From UMGS1649 sp045611765 (GTDB lineage Bacteria > Bacillota > Clostridia > TANB77 > CAG-465), in the NCBI GenBank assembly GCA_045611765.1, contig JAZKXT010000004.1, positions 208,162 through 272,161 of the forward strand: 64,000 nucleotides of DNA. Direction: 5' to 3'. Below, one piece after another: positions 35,346-43,354 of this stretch. How positions within the stretch are numbered: position 1 is the first letter of the stretch; every line of letters begins with the position of its first letter. Made by a program: the position numbers and the translations under genes. The notes beneath the pieces are model-generated. The model was not told the DNA's origin and did no database searches. It saw only the letters and a program-made list of their open reading frames with translations.

Positions 35346-38258
35346 TTATTCACCTGGTCCTTTCGGATTTTTTGTCTGTTCATCTATAGCTTGGTCTAAA
35401 GCAGCTTGTGTCTGAGTATCTAAACTCTCTGCTTGTTCTGCTTGTGTTTTTAATTGTCTCGTTTCCGCTAATTCTTTCTCTTTTTGTTGTTGAAGCGATT
35501 TTAACTCTCTAGCGCTCCATATAAACCCAACGCTATCCAATTGCTCTATTTCTTCCTCTGTTAGTTTTCCCTTCCTATACGCTTTTCTGATACTTCTAAC
35601 ATACATTCCTATTTGCGTTCCATCTTCTAAAACTAGATAAACACTAATATCTGCACCGTTTGCTCGCACATATTTTTCTACTATGTCTATTTTCTCCTGC
35701 ATACTTTTTTCGTTCTCTTTAGCATTCCAAACAAATCCCACTCCTTCAAGTTGTGCTATTTGATTATTAGAAAGACTATTGTTAACATATGCTCTTCTTA
35801 TCTCAGCTATATATCTGCCTATTTTAGTGCCATCTTCCAAAACAATTTTTGTACTAATATCTGCACCGTTTGCTCGCACATATTTTTCTACCATGTCTAT
35901 TTTCTCTTGCATACTTTTTTCGTTCTCTTTAGTGTTCCAAACAAATCCTGCCCCTTCGAGTTGGGCAATCTGCTCTGTTGTTAATTTGCCCTTTACATAT
36001 GCCGTTCTTACAGCATTTATATATACACCTATTTTAGTCCCATCTTCTAAAATCAATGAAGTACTAATATCTGTGCCATTTACTCGTACATATTTTTCTA
36101 CTATGTCTATTTTCTCCTGCATACTTTTTTCGTTCTCTTTAGTGTTCCAAACGAACCCTATACTTTCAAGTTGTAATATCTGTTCTGCTGTAAGCTGACC
36201 GCTAGCATATTCTTTTCTTATATTATTAACATACCTACCTATAGGTGTTCCATCTTCTAAAACCAATGCAGTCTTGATGTCCACTCCATTTTCTCGTGCG
36301 TATTTTTCAACTATATCTATTTTTTCTTGTATACTTACTTCGATTCTCCATATAAATCCAATTCTGTCCAGTTGAGATATTTGCTCTGATGACAAAGTTC
36401 CTTTCGTATACTCCCTCCTTATTGCTCTAGCATAATTTCCTATGGGCGTTCCGTCTTCTAAAACCAACGTTGTCTTGATGCCCACTCCATTTTCTCGTGC
36501 GTATTGTTCAACTATATCTATTTTCATTTGCATAGTTTTTAGATTTGCTTTTGCATCCCAAACAAATCCAACTTTTTCTAATTGTGCTATTTGATTTTCA
36601 GACAATTTGCCTTGTTTATAGGCCTTTCTTACATCAGCAACATATTCTCCTATTTTGGTTCCATCTTCTAAAACTAGATTTGTTGTAATATTTTGGCCAT
36701 TCTCTATAACATACTGTTCTATAGCGTCAATTTTCTCTTGGAGCGTTTTTATATCTCTAGGAACATATTCTAATCCTAGCTGTTTTAATCTTACTATTCT
36801 TTCTCTGTACGTTTCGGGTATTTCTTTTTCATCTACATCTTGATAATCTCTTAAATATTTTAATACTTGGCATCTTTCCCATGCATATGTTTTATATTCT
36901 TCACTATTTTTTAAATTTGGTTTAGGAGCTTGCCCGTTATGTTCTTCTCTCCACTTTGCACTTCGTTGATAAAAATCTTCCCATTCTACTTCTAATTCTC
37001 CTGCTATTCTTCTTAAAGCATCTCGTGCTTCTCTCACTTCATCTGCTACATAGAAGTCATCAAATGGGTCTTCTCCATCAAGATGACCACCGCCTAATTC
37101 TCTAACTCCATCAATAAAGTCTTTAATATCATCAAATGAATCAATGTTATCTACTATATCAAAAACTACTGCTCTTCCTTTTTTAGCTGAAGCGGAAATA
37201 GACATAGCACGTCCTAGTTGTTGTCTATATACTATTTTGCTTCTTGTTGGTCTCAACATTATTTCGCCGGCAATATCATCTAAATGTAATCCTTCATTTA
37301 TTTTTTCTACTGAGAATAATATTCTTAAAGTATTATCTGTTGCTACGTGATTTTCTCTAAATCTCTTTAATACTTTGGCATTTGTTTTATCGTCTTCTTC
37401 TGAGTGTATAGCAAGTATTTCTACATTTTCATTAACACCATCAAACCACCCTTGTGTCTTTGCTGCTTCCACCATTCTATTTAGATGATTTATATCTTTA
37501 CAGAAAACTATATATTTTCCATCTTTCTTTACCATATGTTTGGCAAATATTTCTGGTAATCCATGAGATTTTTCAAGTAAGTTCTTTGCTATTTCCATAT
37601 CTTTTTTTAGCATTAAATACTTTTCAGGATATTTATCTTGTATTGCTTCTAGTCCCGCTTCTATTTCTTCTATTAATGGTTCATATGAATAAAGTGCCGT
37701 AACATAATTAGGCATTTTTAACAGTCCTGTAGCTACTGCTTCTTCAAGCGTTATTTCGTCTGCCAAATTACCATCAAAAACTTCTTTTACCACATCAATA
37801 CCATCTGGTCTTTGTGGCGTTGCTGTTAATCCTAAAAAATTAGTTTCAGGATGCGAACTCATTAAAGCTTTTGCGTTCTTTCCCCATTCAGTAGCAGCTG
37901 TATGATGTGCTTCATCAAACACAACTAAATCCGCATCAAAATCTTGTGCGTATGTTTCACTCTTTTTAAAATCCGAATTTATTTGTTGGTATGTTGTAAT
38001 CTCTAAATTAGGAAATACCTTTTTGTAATCTTCTGATTTTACTCCAAACTCTTTTGCAATACTAGCTTTCAACTGACCTATTATTGCCGACGATGGAGAT
38101 ACAAACACCATTTTTTTATCTTTATTTTGTCTAAATAACTCTAAAGCAATATATGTTTTTCCTGTTCCTGTCGGATGAACAACTATTGCTTTATTGTCTT
38201 CTGCAAATATTTCATTTACATTATCTAATGCTTTTTGTTGATGTGGTCTTAGTTCCAT
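35346..38258 (-). CDS. Superfamily 2 helicase with six C-terminal helicase-associated-type repeats
   Basis: 970 residues. N-terminal SF2 (ResIII/DEAH) core: Walker A HPTGTGKT, VFDEAHH, GLTATPQRPD, and in the second RecA domain VEKINEGLHLDD and RQQLGRAMS. After a linker (about residues 400-500) come six tandem units of about 69-70 residues, each with KIDIVEKY, LEDGT.IG.Y, IRKAY..G.L and QIAQLE..GFVW. These resemble the helicase-associated (HA) domain. No nuclease or methylase domain is visible. It has its own consensus promoter. A defence role is inferred from the island context. Confidence 0.88.
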   Translation of the reverse strand: MELRPHQQKALDNVNEIFAEDNKAIVVHPTGTGKTYIALELFRQNKDKKMVFVSPSSAIIGQLKASIAKEFGVKSEDYKKVFPNLEITTYQQINSDFKKSETYAQDFDADLVVFDEAHHTAATEWGKNAKALMSSHPETNFLGLTATPQRPDGIDVVKEVFDGNLADEITLEEAVATGLLKMPNYVTALYSYEPLIEEIEAGLEAIQDKYPEKYLMLKKDMEIAKNLLEKSHGLPEIFAKHMVKKDGKYIVFCKDINHLNRMVEAAKTQGWFDGVNENVEILAIHSEEDDKTNAKVLKRFRENHVATDNTLRILFSVEKINEGLHLDDIAGEIMLRPTRSKIVYRQQLGRAMSISASAKKGRAVVFDIVDNIDSFDDIKDFIDGVRELGGGHLDGEDPFDDFYVADEVREARDALRRIAGELEVEWEDFYQRSAKWREEHNGQAPKPNLKNSEEYKTYAWERCQVLKYLRDYQDVDEKEIPETYRERIVRLKQLGLEYVPRDIKTLQEKIDAIEQYVIENGQNITTNLVLEDGTKIGEYVADVRKAYKQGKLSENQIAQLEKVGFVWDAKANLKTMQMKIDIVEQYARENGVGIKTTLVLEDGTPIGNYARAIRREYTKGTLSSEQISQLDRIGFIWRIEVSIQEKIDIVEKYARENGVDIKTALVLEDGTPIGRYVNNIRKEYASGQLTAEQILQLESIGFVWNTKENEKSMQEKIDIVEKYVRVNGTDISTSLILEDGTKIGVYINAVRTAYVKGKLTTEQIAQLEGAGFVWNTKENEKSMQEKIDMVEKYVRANGADISTKIVLEDGTKIGRYIAEIRRAYVNNSLSNNQIAQLEGVGFVWNAKENEKSMQEKIDIVEKYVRANGADISVYLVLEDGTQIGMYVRSIRKAYRKGKLTEEEIEQLDSVGFIWSARELKSLQQQKEKELAETRQLKTQAEQAESLDTQTQAALDQAIDEQTKNPKGPGE
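35500..36745 (-). repeat. Six in-frame tandem repeats of about 208 bp in the helicase gene
   Basis: Units of 67-70 codons. The four nearest the 3' end are most alike at the DNA level (for example the shared stretch around cttttttcgttctctttag at unit borders), which suggests recent duplication; the first two are more diverged. Confidence 0.85.
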
Positions 38259-38280
38259 ACATTTACCTCTTTACACATAA

Positions 38281-38309
38281 ATATTACACTAAATATAATT
38301 TGTTGTCAA
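38281..38309 (-). promoter_or_regulatory. Sigma-A promoter of the island helicase
   Basis: Minus strand: TTGACA (38304-38309), 17-base spacer, TAATAT (38281-38286), 23 bases before the helicase ATG. Confidence 0.75.
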
Positions 38310-38383
38310 TTAACTATTGGTGTATATGAACACATTCCATATGAAGGCATTTTGCTATACTTTATCATTGTTTACATAAGCCA

Positions 38384-39865
38384 CTAATATAATTCATTAT
38401 TAAAACTGTCAACTTCTTCAAGCGTTATGCAATAACCCAAATTATTTCTTTCTGTCTGATTAATAATATTACTTTCGTTTATATTATAATTAAGCCAAGT
38501 AGAATTCCATATCAGAACATCTGGTTCTATAACCTTTTTACATATTGTTTCATCAAAATTATAATCCTTTTCTACAGATATTATTAATCTTTGAAGCCAT
38601 ATACTAAGGTATTCCGTATTTGGGATTTCTTTAAATTTATTTCTTATATTTCCAATTAAATTTACTTTTGCTTTTTTGGTCAAACTTTTAGATATTTCAC
38701 TAATAAGCGCTATACATATATTAATATTTTTGGGATTATTAATCATTATATCTACCAAAATACTAGTTAGCTGTTCGTGTTTTTTAGGGCTATTCTTTAT
38801 ATTTTTAATTTTCTTCTCATATAAATTAGACAATAATGCCTTTTGTCTACTACTATTTGGATATTTATCACCTATTTGTTTTATAATTAACAACTGTTTT
38901 TCTATGGATAATGATTTTATATAACCTACACCCAAATACTCATATTTATCTTCTTTCATGCTATTTGCAATAATATCCGTTGTTATTTTTGTTTTCTTGT
39001 CATTAACTTTTAAATTAAGGTGCAATAAAACTTGGGTAAGTTGTTTTAATATTACACTAATTGTTAATTCGTCATTAGCAAATATTCTATAGTCATCTCT
39101 AAATCTTAAAATTTTATAATCGCTTATATTAAGACTTTCTAGCTTTTCATCTAACAACTGGTCTGCGTAGCCTAAAATCAGCTCTGCTATAAAGTCTGTA
39201 ACAATACTACCTTGTGGTATTCCATTTGTTTGAGAATAATTCATTTCTTGAAAAATGCTGTCAATTTTACTACCAAGTAATTTCTTTTCTTTTCTATCAT
39301 TTTTTGCATCTATTTCACCGTGAAGAGCCCAAGCAATAGTGTGTGTATAAATAGAGCCATAACAATTTGAGATGTCAGTAGTAGCCATATATTTATAATT
39401 CAATGCTAACTTTATTGATTTTTGTTCTATTTTATTTATCCAATTAAGAATGTTTGCCTTTTTATCACCTTTTTTGCTTTTAGATTCATTTGGTAGGCTA
39501 CAGCACTCTATTTTGCTATTTTTTTGAAACTCCTTAAATTTATTTTTTATTATTAACCAATTTTCTTCTTCAGTAATTAAATTTACTAATGCAACGTATA
39601 AAAAAGGATGTATTAATTCAAGTGGGCGCCAATCATATTTACCATTTTTGTTTTTATATATTTTATAATTAACATCATTATAATTTCCTGGTTTGTCTCC
39701 ATTCTTATAAAAACTCTTATAATCCTTATTTTCCAGTTTTTTGCTTATTGTAGTTATAATTTTTTCAAAATCAAAATAAGGTGGTAAATCTATAGTAGTA
39801 TAGCTATCCGGTTTTAGAAAAAATTGTCTTGCTTTAATATTCCCCATATTTAATACACATTTCAT
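38384..39865 (-). CDS. Abi/UG-type (defence-associated) reverse transcriptase
   Basis: 493 residues from ATG 39865, which has GGAGTG upstream; an in-frame codon at 39922 overlaps the promoter. Polymerase motifs: A with Asp164 in ATTDISNCYGSIYTH, B GIPQGSIVTDF (215-225), C as RFRDDYRIF with Asp257-Asp258, and a motif D/E region LKVNDKKTKI. The C-terminal 190 residues are helical with no maturase, endonuclease or other known domain. The FRDD variant and the helical tail resemble Abi and unknown-group RTs of DRT defence systems, not group II intron RTs. I cannot assign a DRT subtype. An extended -10 (TGGTATAAT) sits at 39911-39916. Confidence 0.85.
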   Translation of the reverse strand: MKCVLNMGNIKARQFFLKPDSYTTIDLPPYFDFEKIITTISKKLENKDYKSFYKNGDKPGNYNDVNYKIYKNKNGKYDWRPLELIHPFLYVALVNLITEEENWLIIKNKFKEFQKNSKIECCSLPNESKSKKGDKKANILNWINKIEQKSIKLALNYKYMATTDISNCYGSIYTHTIAWALHGEIDAKNDRKEKKLLGSKIDSIFQEMNYSQTNGIPQGSIVTDFIAELILGYADQLLDEKLESLNISDYKILRFRDDYRIFANDELTISVILKQLTQVLLHLNLKVNDKKTKITTDIIANSMKEDKYEYLGVGYIKSLSIEKQLLIIKQIGDKYPNSSRQKALLSNLYEKKIKNIKNSPKKHEQLTSILVDIMINNPKNINICIALISEISKSLTKKAKVNLIGNIRNKFKEIPNTEYLSIWLQRLIISVEKDYNFDETICKKVIEPDVLIWNSTWLNYNINESNIINQTERNNLGYCITLEEVDSFNNELY

Positions 39866-40155
39866 AATACTCACTCCAATAAAAACATTTAAATAATATT
39901 CCACGCATTTATTATACCACACTTAACCGCTTTTAGATATCCTTCTAAAAATTTTCTTTGGCTATATTTATATATGTTATTACATTTTCAAATTATTTTA
40001 CATTATATCGCCAAAATTATTATGTTTTTCCTTAATATATTAAGTATTTCAAACATTATTTCTATATATTAATGATTGTTATTGGTTAATAATTTTAATC
40101 TCTTATTTTGTTTAATAGTTTTGTTTTTTGACTATACAATCTATTTAAATGTGAC
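39866..40155 (-). other. AT-rich region upstream of the RT; possible non-coding RNA
   Basis: About 290 bases with no open frame, lying between the terminator of the 81-residue gene and the RT. Several DRT systems encode a template RNA next to the RT. Two -10-like TATAAT boxes lie here on the minus strand (about 40011 and 39911). I see no strong long hairpin, so the RNA is only a possibility. Confidence 0.25.
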
Positions 40156-40186
40156 AAAAGAACGTATGCAGATGCATCGTTCTTTT
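40156..40186. terminator. Terminator downstream of the 81-residue gene
   Basis: AAAAGAACG / CGTTCTTTT stem of 9 bp with T-runs on both strands. A second small palindrome (AGTTTCGCGAACT-like) lies at about 40196-40210. Confidence 0.65.
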
Positions 40187-40226
40187 TTACTAGCGAAGTT
40201 TCGCGAACTTTTTTCCCCAATACTCA

Positions 40227-40472
40227 CTATGTTCCAATTATTAATGTTTTTGAAAACAACTTTCTTAAAGCTTTTTTATCTTTAAATGCAATTCTCCATG
40301 TTACACCAGACACTTCATTTTTAGTGTAATATATTTCGTTTGGTTCTGGAAGTTGCTTTATTAATCTTTGAATTACAACTTTCTTACTTGTATAGAATAT
40401 TACCATCCTAGAATAATAATCTACTACTATATTTGTTTCTTGTTCTTCTTTATCTGTTTTATATATTTTCAT
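40227..40472 (-). CDS. Small conserved-looking island protein
   Basis: 81 residues from ATG 40472 (MKIYKTDKEEQET), preceded by GGAGGAAACA. Soluble, with EVSGVTWRIAFKDKKALRK near the end. Its form recalls small accessory proteins common on Firmicute plasmids and integrative elements, but I cannot name the family. Confidence 0.55.
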   Translation of the reverse strand: MKIYKTDKEEQETNIVVDYYSRMVIFYTSKKVVIQRLIKQLPEPNEIYYTKNEVSGVTWRIAFKDKKALRKLFSKTLIIGT

Positions 40473-40727
40473 TGTTTCCTCCATTCTATTTTTTATTTAA
40501 ATCATTGTTATTTTTTTAATTCGTACTTTTAAATTTTAATATACTAGCCTGTCATTTTTTGATATGCTGTTAGTCGAGTGGCTCAAACTCAACTATCAAA
40601 ATTTGATAATGTTATAATTGTTATTTCTTGCTATAGAATAAGTTTCTATAACTATTTTTTTATTTTAAATTTAATTGATGTCTTCCTTATCATTTTTTAA
40701 CAATACTATATTTATTTACCATACCAC

Positions 40728-41115
40728 TTATTTATTTTTATACCATTTGCAAGAAAATTTATAAGTGTCTGCAACATGAATATATTTGTTTCCCATTATT
40801 CTTTCAACAAGACCAGCTTCTACTAATTGTTCAAAACTTTTTCTAATTGTGTTTATGCTATAACCAGTATCTTGTTTTGCAATAGATAATGCATATTGTT
40901 TTTCAGGTTTGCCACAGCTTGACATTCTCATAGTGATATAAAGGCTTTTTGAAGCATCACTTAGTTTTGTTCCTTTTTCGCTTTTCCAACTAACCATATA
41001 ATCCCATATAGTTTTAGATATTCTAACATAAGCATCATTTTTACTTATTTCGTTAGACACTGAACTTTCATAATCATTAAATTTTGCTTTTTTTCTTATA
41101 CTTATTGGATGCCAT
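40728..41115 (-). pseudogene. Winged-helix replication-type protein with probable 1-base frameshift
   Basis: The long frame (40728-41060, GTG start, 110 residues) has a helix-turn-helix core (SLYITMRMSSCGKPEKQYAL...TGYSINTIRKSFEQLVEAGLV), like element replication or regulatory proteins. Its N-terminus can be extended: ATG 41115 with AGGTGA upstream encodes MASNKYKKK, and dropping one A from a run of seven As at 41088-41094 joins this to KAKFNDYESS and the long frame. So either the gene is frameshifted, the A-run slips, or there is a sequencing error. The GTG at 41060 has no SD. Confidence 0.55.
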
Positions 41116-41175
41116 ATCTATCACCTAAACTGTAACACGCCGTTCATCTCTTTCATTGTAATTTTCAGTTAATAA

Positions 41176-41316
41176 TGTGATTTTAACATTATTTCAATTT
41201 GTTCTAAAATATTTCTAACCAGCTTATTTGCTGTCTTTCAAGCATTGTATTTGTTTTCTATTATCTTGATTTATTTTTATTTATTTCAAATTTCGTCACA
41301 AATCCGTCACAATTTT
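41176..41316. repeat. Inner repeat, right copy
   Basis: Direct-orientation homologue of 34927-35067, ending in the same cgtcacaa double repeat; 10 bp separate it from the right attachment repeat. Confidence 0.75.
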
Positions 41317-41326
41317 AATTTGCAAT

Positions 41327-41383
41327 ATACGCAAAAAGAAGGCCTTTAAGCCTTCTAATATGGTCGGAGTGACAGGACCCGAA
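41327..41383. repeat. Right attachment-site repeat within tRNA-Pro and its terminator
   Basis: 57 bp matching 34870-34926. It holds the GAAGGC / GCCTTC terminator hairpin (about 41338-41355) and the 3' end of the complete tRNA-Pro. Confidence 0.88.
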
Positions 41384-41436
41384 CCTGCGACCTCATGGTC
41401 CCAAACCACGCGCTCTACCAACTGAGCTACACCCCG
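41361..41436 (-). tRNA. tRNA-Pro (anticodon TGG)
   Basis: 76 bases with encoded CCA. Acceptor CGGGGTG pairs CACTCCG (one G-T). The anticodon loop is TTTGGGA and the T loop TTCGGGT. This is the insertion target of the island to its left. Confidence 0.95.
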
Positions 41437-41447
41437 ATACGAACTAT

Positions 41448-41476
41448 ATTATAATATAATTGTTGAAAAAATGCAA
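41448..41476 (-). promoter_or_regulatory. Promoter of tRNA-Pro
   Basis: Minus strand: TTGCAT (41471-41476), 17-base spacer, TATAAT (41448-41453). Confidence 0.7.
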
Positions 41477-41515
41477 GTATTCTGTTAAAATTTATATGTG
41501 AATTGGAGGATTTTT

Positions 41516-41896
41516 ATGAAAATTTACTGTGGTACAGATATTATAGAGGTAGAAAGAATTAAGAAAGCTATACTTTCTACGCCTAAATTTAAAGAAAAAA
41601 TATTTACTCCAGCTGAAGTATCTTATGCCGAAAACAAGGGTGATGTTACTAAATACCAACATTACGCAGGAAGATTTGCAGCTAAGGAAGCTATATATAA
41701 AAGTATATCTAATGTGTATGCTCATGTTGAACTTGGACAAATTGAAATTATAAACGATGCATCTAATTATAACAGACCTAAGGTTATAATCTACAACTCA
41801 GAATTTAATAAGATTGCTCAAAATATACACATTGATGTTAGTATTTCTCATATAAAAGACTATGCGATAGCATATTCCACTGCAAGCTTCTTGTAG
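41516..41896 (+). CDS. acpS: Holo-[acyl-carrier-protein] synthase
   Basis: 126 residues. It transfers phosphopantetheine from CoA to ACP. Motifs: GTDIIEVERI with the metal-binding Asp, and GRFAAKEAIYKS. The start is ATG 41516 with GGAGG seven bases upstream, in preference to an in-frame codon at 41498. Monocistronic, divergent from tRNA-Pro. Confidence 0.95.
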   Translation: MKIYCGTDIIEVERIKKAILSTPKFKEKIFTPAEVSYAENKGDVTKYQHYAGRFAAKEAIYKSISNVYAHVELGQIEIINDASNYNRPKVIIYNSEFNKIAQNIHIDVSISHIKDYAIAYSTASFL

Positions 41897-41988
41897 TCTA
41901 TACATTTAGCGTTTATACACATACAAACAGCTTGTTCTGTTTTACGCCACTATAATATATAGTAATGCTATAAGCGTGGGGTGATAAA

Positions 41989-42309
41989 ATGGCTGTTTAT
42001 TTAAATTTAGAAATGTTAGGTAAAAGAATAAGACAAGGGCGTTTAAGACTAGATATGACTCAATATGCTTTAGCAGAAGAAGTTGGTGTTTCGCAAAATT
42101 TCTTGGGAGATATCGAAAGAGGTATAAAAGCTCCTAGTGTTACTACAGCAATTAGACTTGCTAACGTACTAGATATTAGTCTTGACGTACTATTTGCCGA
42201 ATCTTTAACAAGCCAAGTTAACGAAACTAAAGACGTTATGTTTTCAGACGCTCAACTTGCTGTTTTAAAGAAATTTGTAAAAGATATGAAAGATACTTTT
42301 GTAGACTAA
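41989..42309 (+). CDS. XRE-family transcriptional regulator
   Basis: 106 residues. An N-terminal helix-turn-helix (GKRIRQGRLRLDMTQYALAEEVGVSQNFLGDIERG) and a short helical C-terminus. Target unknown. The SD is GGGGTGA. It ends at a strong shared terminator. Confidence 0.88.
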   Translation: MAVYLNLEMLGKRIRQGRLRLDMTQYALAEEVGVSQNFLGDIERGIKAPSVTTAIRLANVLDISLDVLFAESLTSQVNETKDVMFSDAQLAVLKKFVKDMKDTFVD

Positions 42310-42313
42310 CACA

Positions 42314-42361
42314 GAAAGAAAAGAATGAACCAAGGAATTCCTTAGTTCATTCTTTTCTTTT
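42314..42361. terminator. Long bidirectional terminator overlapping the end of dnaI
   Basis: A near-perfect inverted repeat (AGAAAAGAATGAAC.AAGGAATT and its complement, about 22 bp per arm) between convergent genes. One arm lies inside the last codons of dnaI (stop at 42342-42344). Confidence 0.8.
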
Positions 42362-43346
42362 TCAATCTTATATCTTCTCCAAAAAATCTACAAATTGTAT
42401 AGTTTCCAATAAGTCTCGACATTACTCTATCATCATACTCACTTGCAAGCTCTGCTAGCGATAGATTGGTAGATATTATTGTCTTTTTATCTTTCAAAAG
42501 TCTTGTATTTATAATATTAAATAGCTCTGTAAATTTCATATTATTAAGATTCTCTGTGCCCAAATCATCTATAATTAACAAATCTACATCAAATACATTG
42601 GCATATTGCTCTTTTTTCATCTCATCTCTAAGCGATGCAAACTTAGCTTCTAAAAGCATATCCATAAGTAGCGGTGCTGTTTGATATAACACAGTATGAC
42701 CTTTGTTTACTATTTCATTTGCTATACAGCTACTCATAAATGTTTTACCCGTTCCCGCTTTACCAACAAACAACAAATTCTTTTGTTTTGGATCTAGTAT
42801 ATTTTCACAAAAAGCTACAGACAACTTCTTAATTTCTTCTATATTTTCTAAAGGCGACTTATCACTTTGGTATTTTTCTTTGTCTACTCTATTTGAAAAA
42901 TATGCGATGTCAAAAGTATTAAAGTTTTCATCTTTTAGCTTTAACATGTTATTTTGTTTATATGTAATATTTACAATTCTTTGCGTAAAGCAACTACATC
43001 TAACTGTACTATTTATATATCCAGTATCTTCACACCTTGAACATTCAAATTTAGGAGTTAAATAATCTTCCTCTAAATTTAAAGATTTAAATAGATTTTG
43101 TATCTCTTTTTCTACTTCTTTTAGCTTTATTTCTAGATTTTCTTCGGCAACTTGTCTTTCTATTCCTTTTGCTCTTACAACTGTTTTTGTAAGTTCAAGC
43201 GCCAACTTATTTTTCTTGTCTATTAACTCTTTATACTTCTGTTCGTTTTTTAATAGCTCTTCTTTTTTTATCTCGCATTCTCTTATAGCTCGTTCCCTTT
43301 TTAAATCGTACTGTCTTTGCACCTCTTTATATACAGCTGGATTCAT
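42342..43346 (-). CDS. dnaI: Helicase loader DnaI/DnaC-like AAA+ ATPase
   Basis: 334 residues. An N-terminal coiled region and a zinc knuckle (CSRCEDTGYIN...CSC) precede the AAA+ domain: Walker A GKAGTGKTFMSSC, Walker B VDLLIIDDLGTE, then NTRLLKDKKTIISTNLSL and an arginine-finger region. It loads DnaB at the origin or restart sites. The gene follows dnaD by 8 bp, the usual Firmicute primosome pairing. Confidence 0.93.
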   Translation of the reverse strand: MNPAVYKEVQRQYDLKRERAIRECEIKKEELLKNEQKYKELIDKKNKLALELTKTVVRAKGIERQVAEENLEIKLKEVEKEIQNLFKSLNLEEDYLTPKFECSRCEDTGYINSTVRCSCFTQRIVNITYKQNNMLKLKDENFNTFDIAYFSNRVDKEKYQSDKSPLENIEEIKKLSVAFCENILDPKQKNLLFVGKAGTGKTFMSSCIANEIVNKGHTVLYQTAPLLMDMLLEAKFASLRDEMKKEQYANVFDVDLLIIDDLGTENLNNMKFTELFNIINTRLLKDKKTIISTNLSLAELASEYDDRVMSRLIGNYTICRFFGEDIRLKKKRMN

Positions 43347-43354
43347 ATTTCCTC

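Larger units (their letters stand above)
34870..41383. mobile_element. Integrase-less island in the 3' end of tRNA-Pro
   Basis: A 57-bp direct repeat (34870-34926 and 41327-41383, one mismatch) bounds about 6.5 kb. The repeat holds the last 26 bases of tRNA-Pro plus its terminator; only the right copy belongs to a complete tRNA. This is the usual footprint of a tyrosine-recombinase element that inserted at the tRNA 3' end and restored it. Cargo: a helicase, a reverse transcriptase and three or four small genes. No integrase, relaxase or phage structural gene is seen. A second, inner direct repeat of 141 bp lies just inside each end. Confidence 0.8.

Noticed and set aside
35500..36745. Regular repeats that could suggest a CRISPR or VNTR array
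   Set aside because: The period is about 208 bp, always a multiple of three, and the repeats encode homologous protein units inside the helicase; there are no short direct repeats with unique spacers.
40540..40640. Possible origin of transfer in the tRNA-Pro island (short palindrome ATCAAAATTTGAT and nearby repeats)
   Set aside because: No relaxase gene in the window and no match that I can support to a known oriT.
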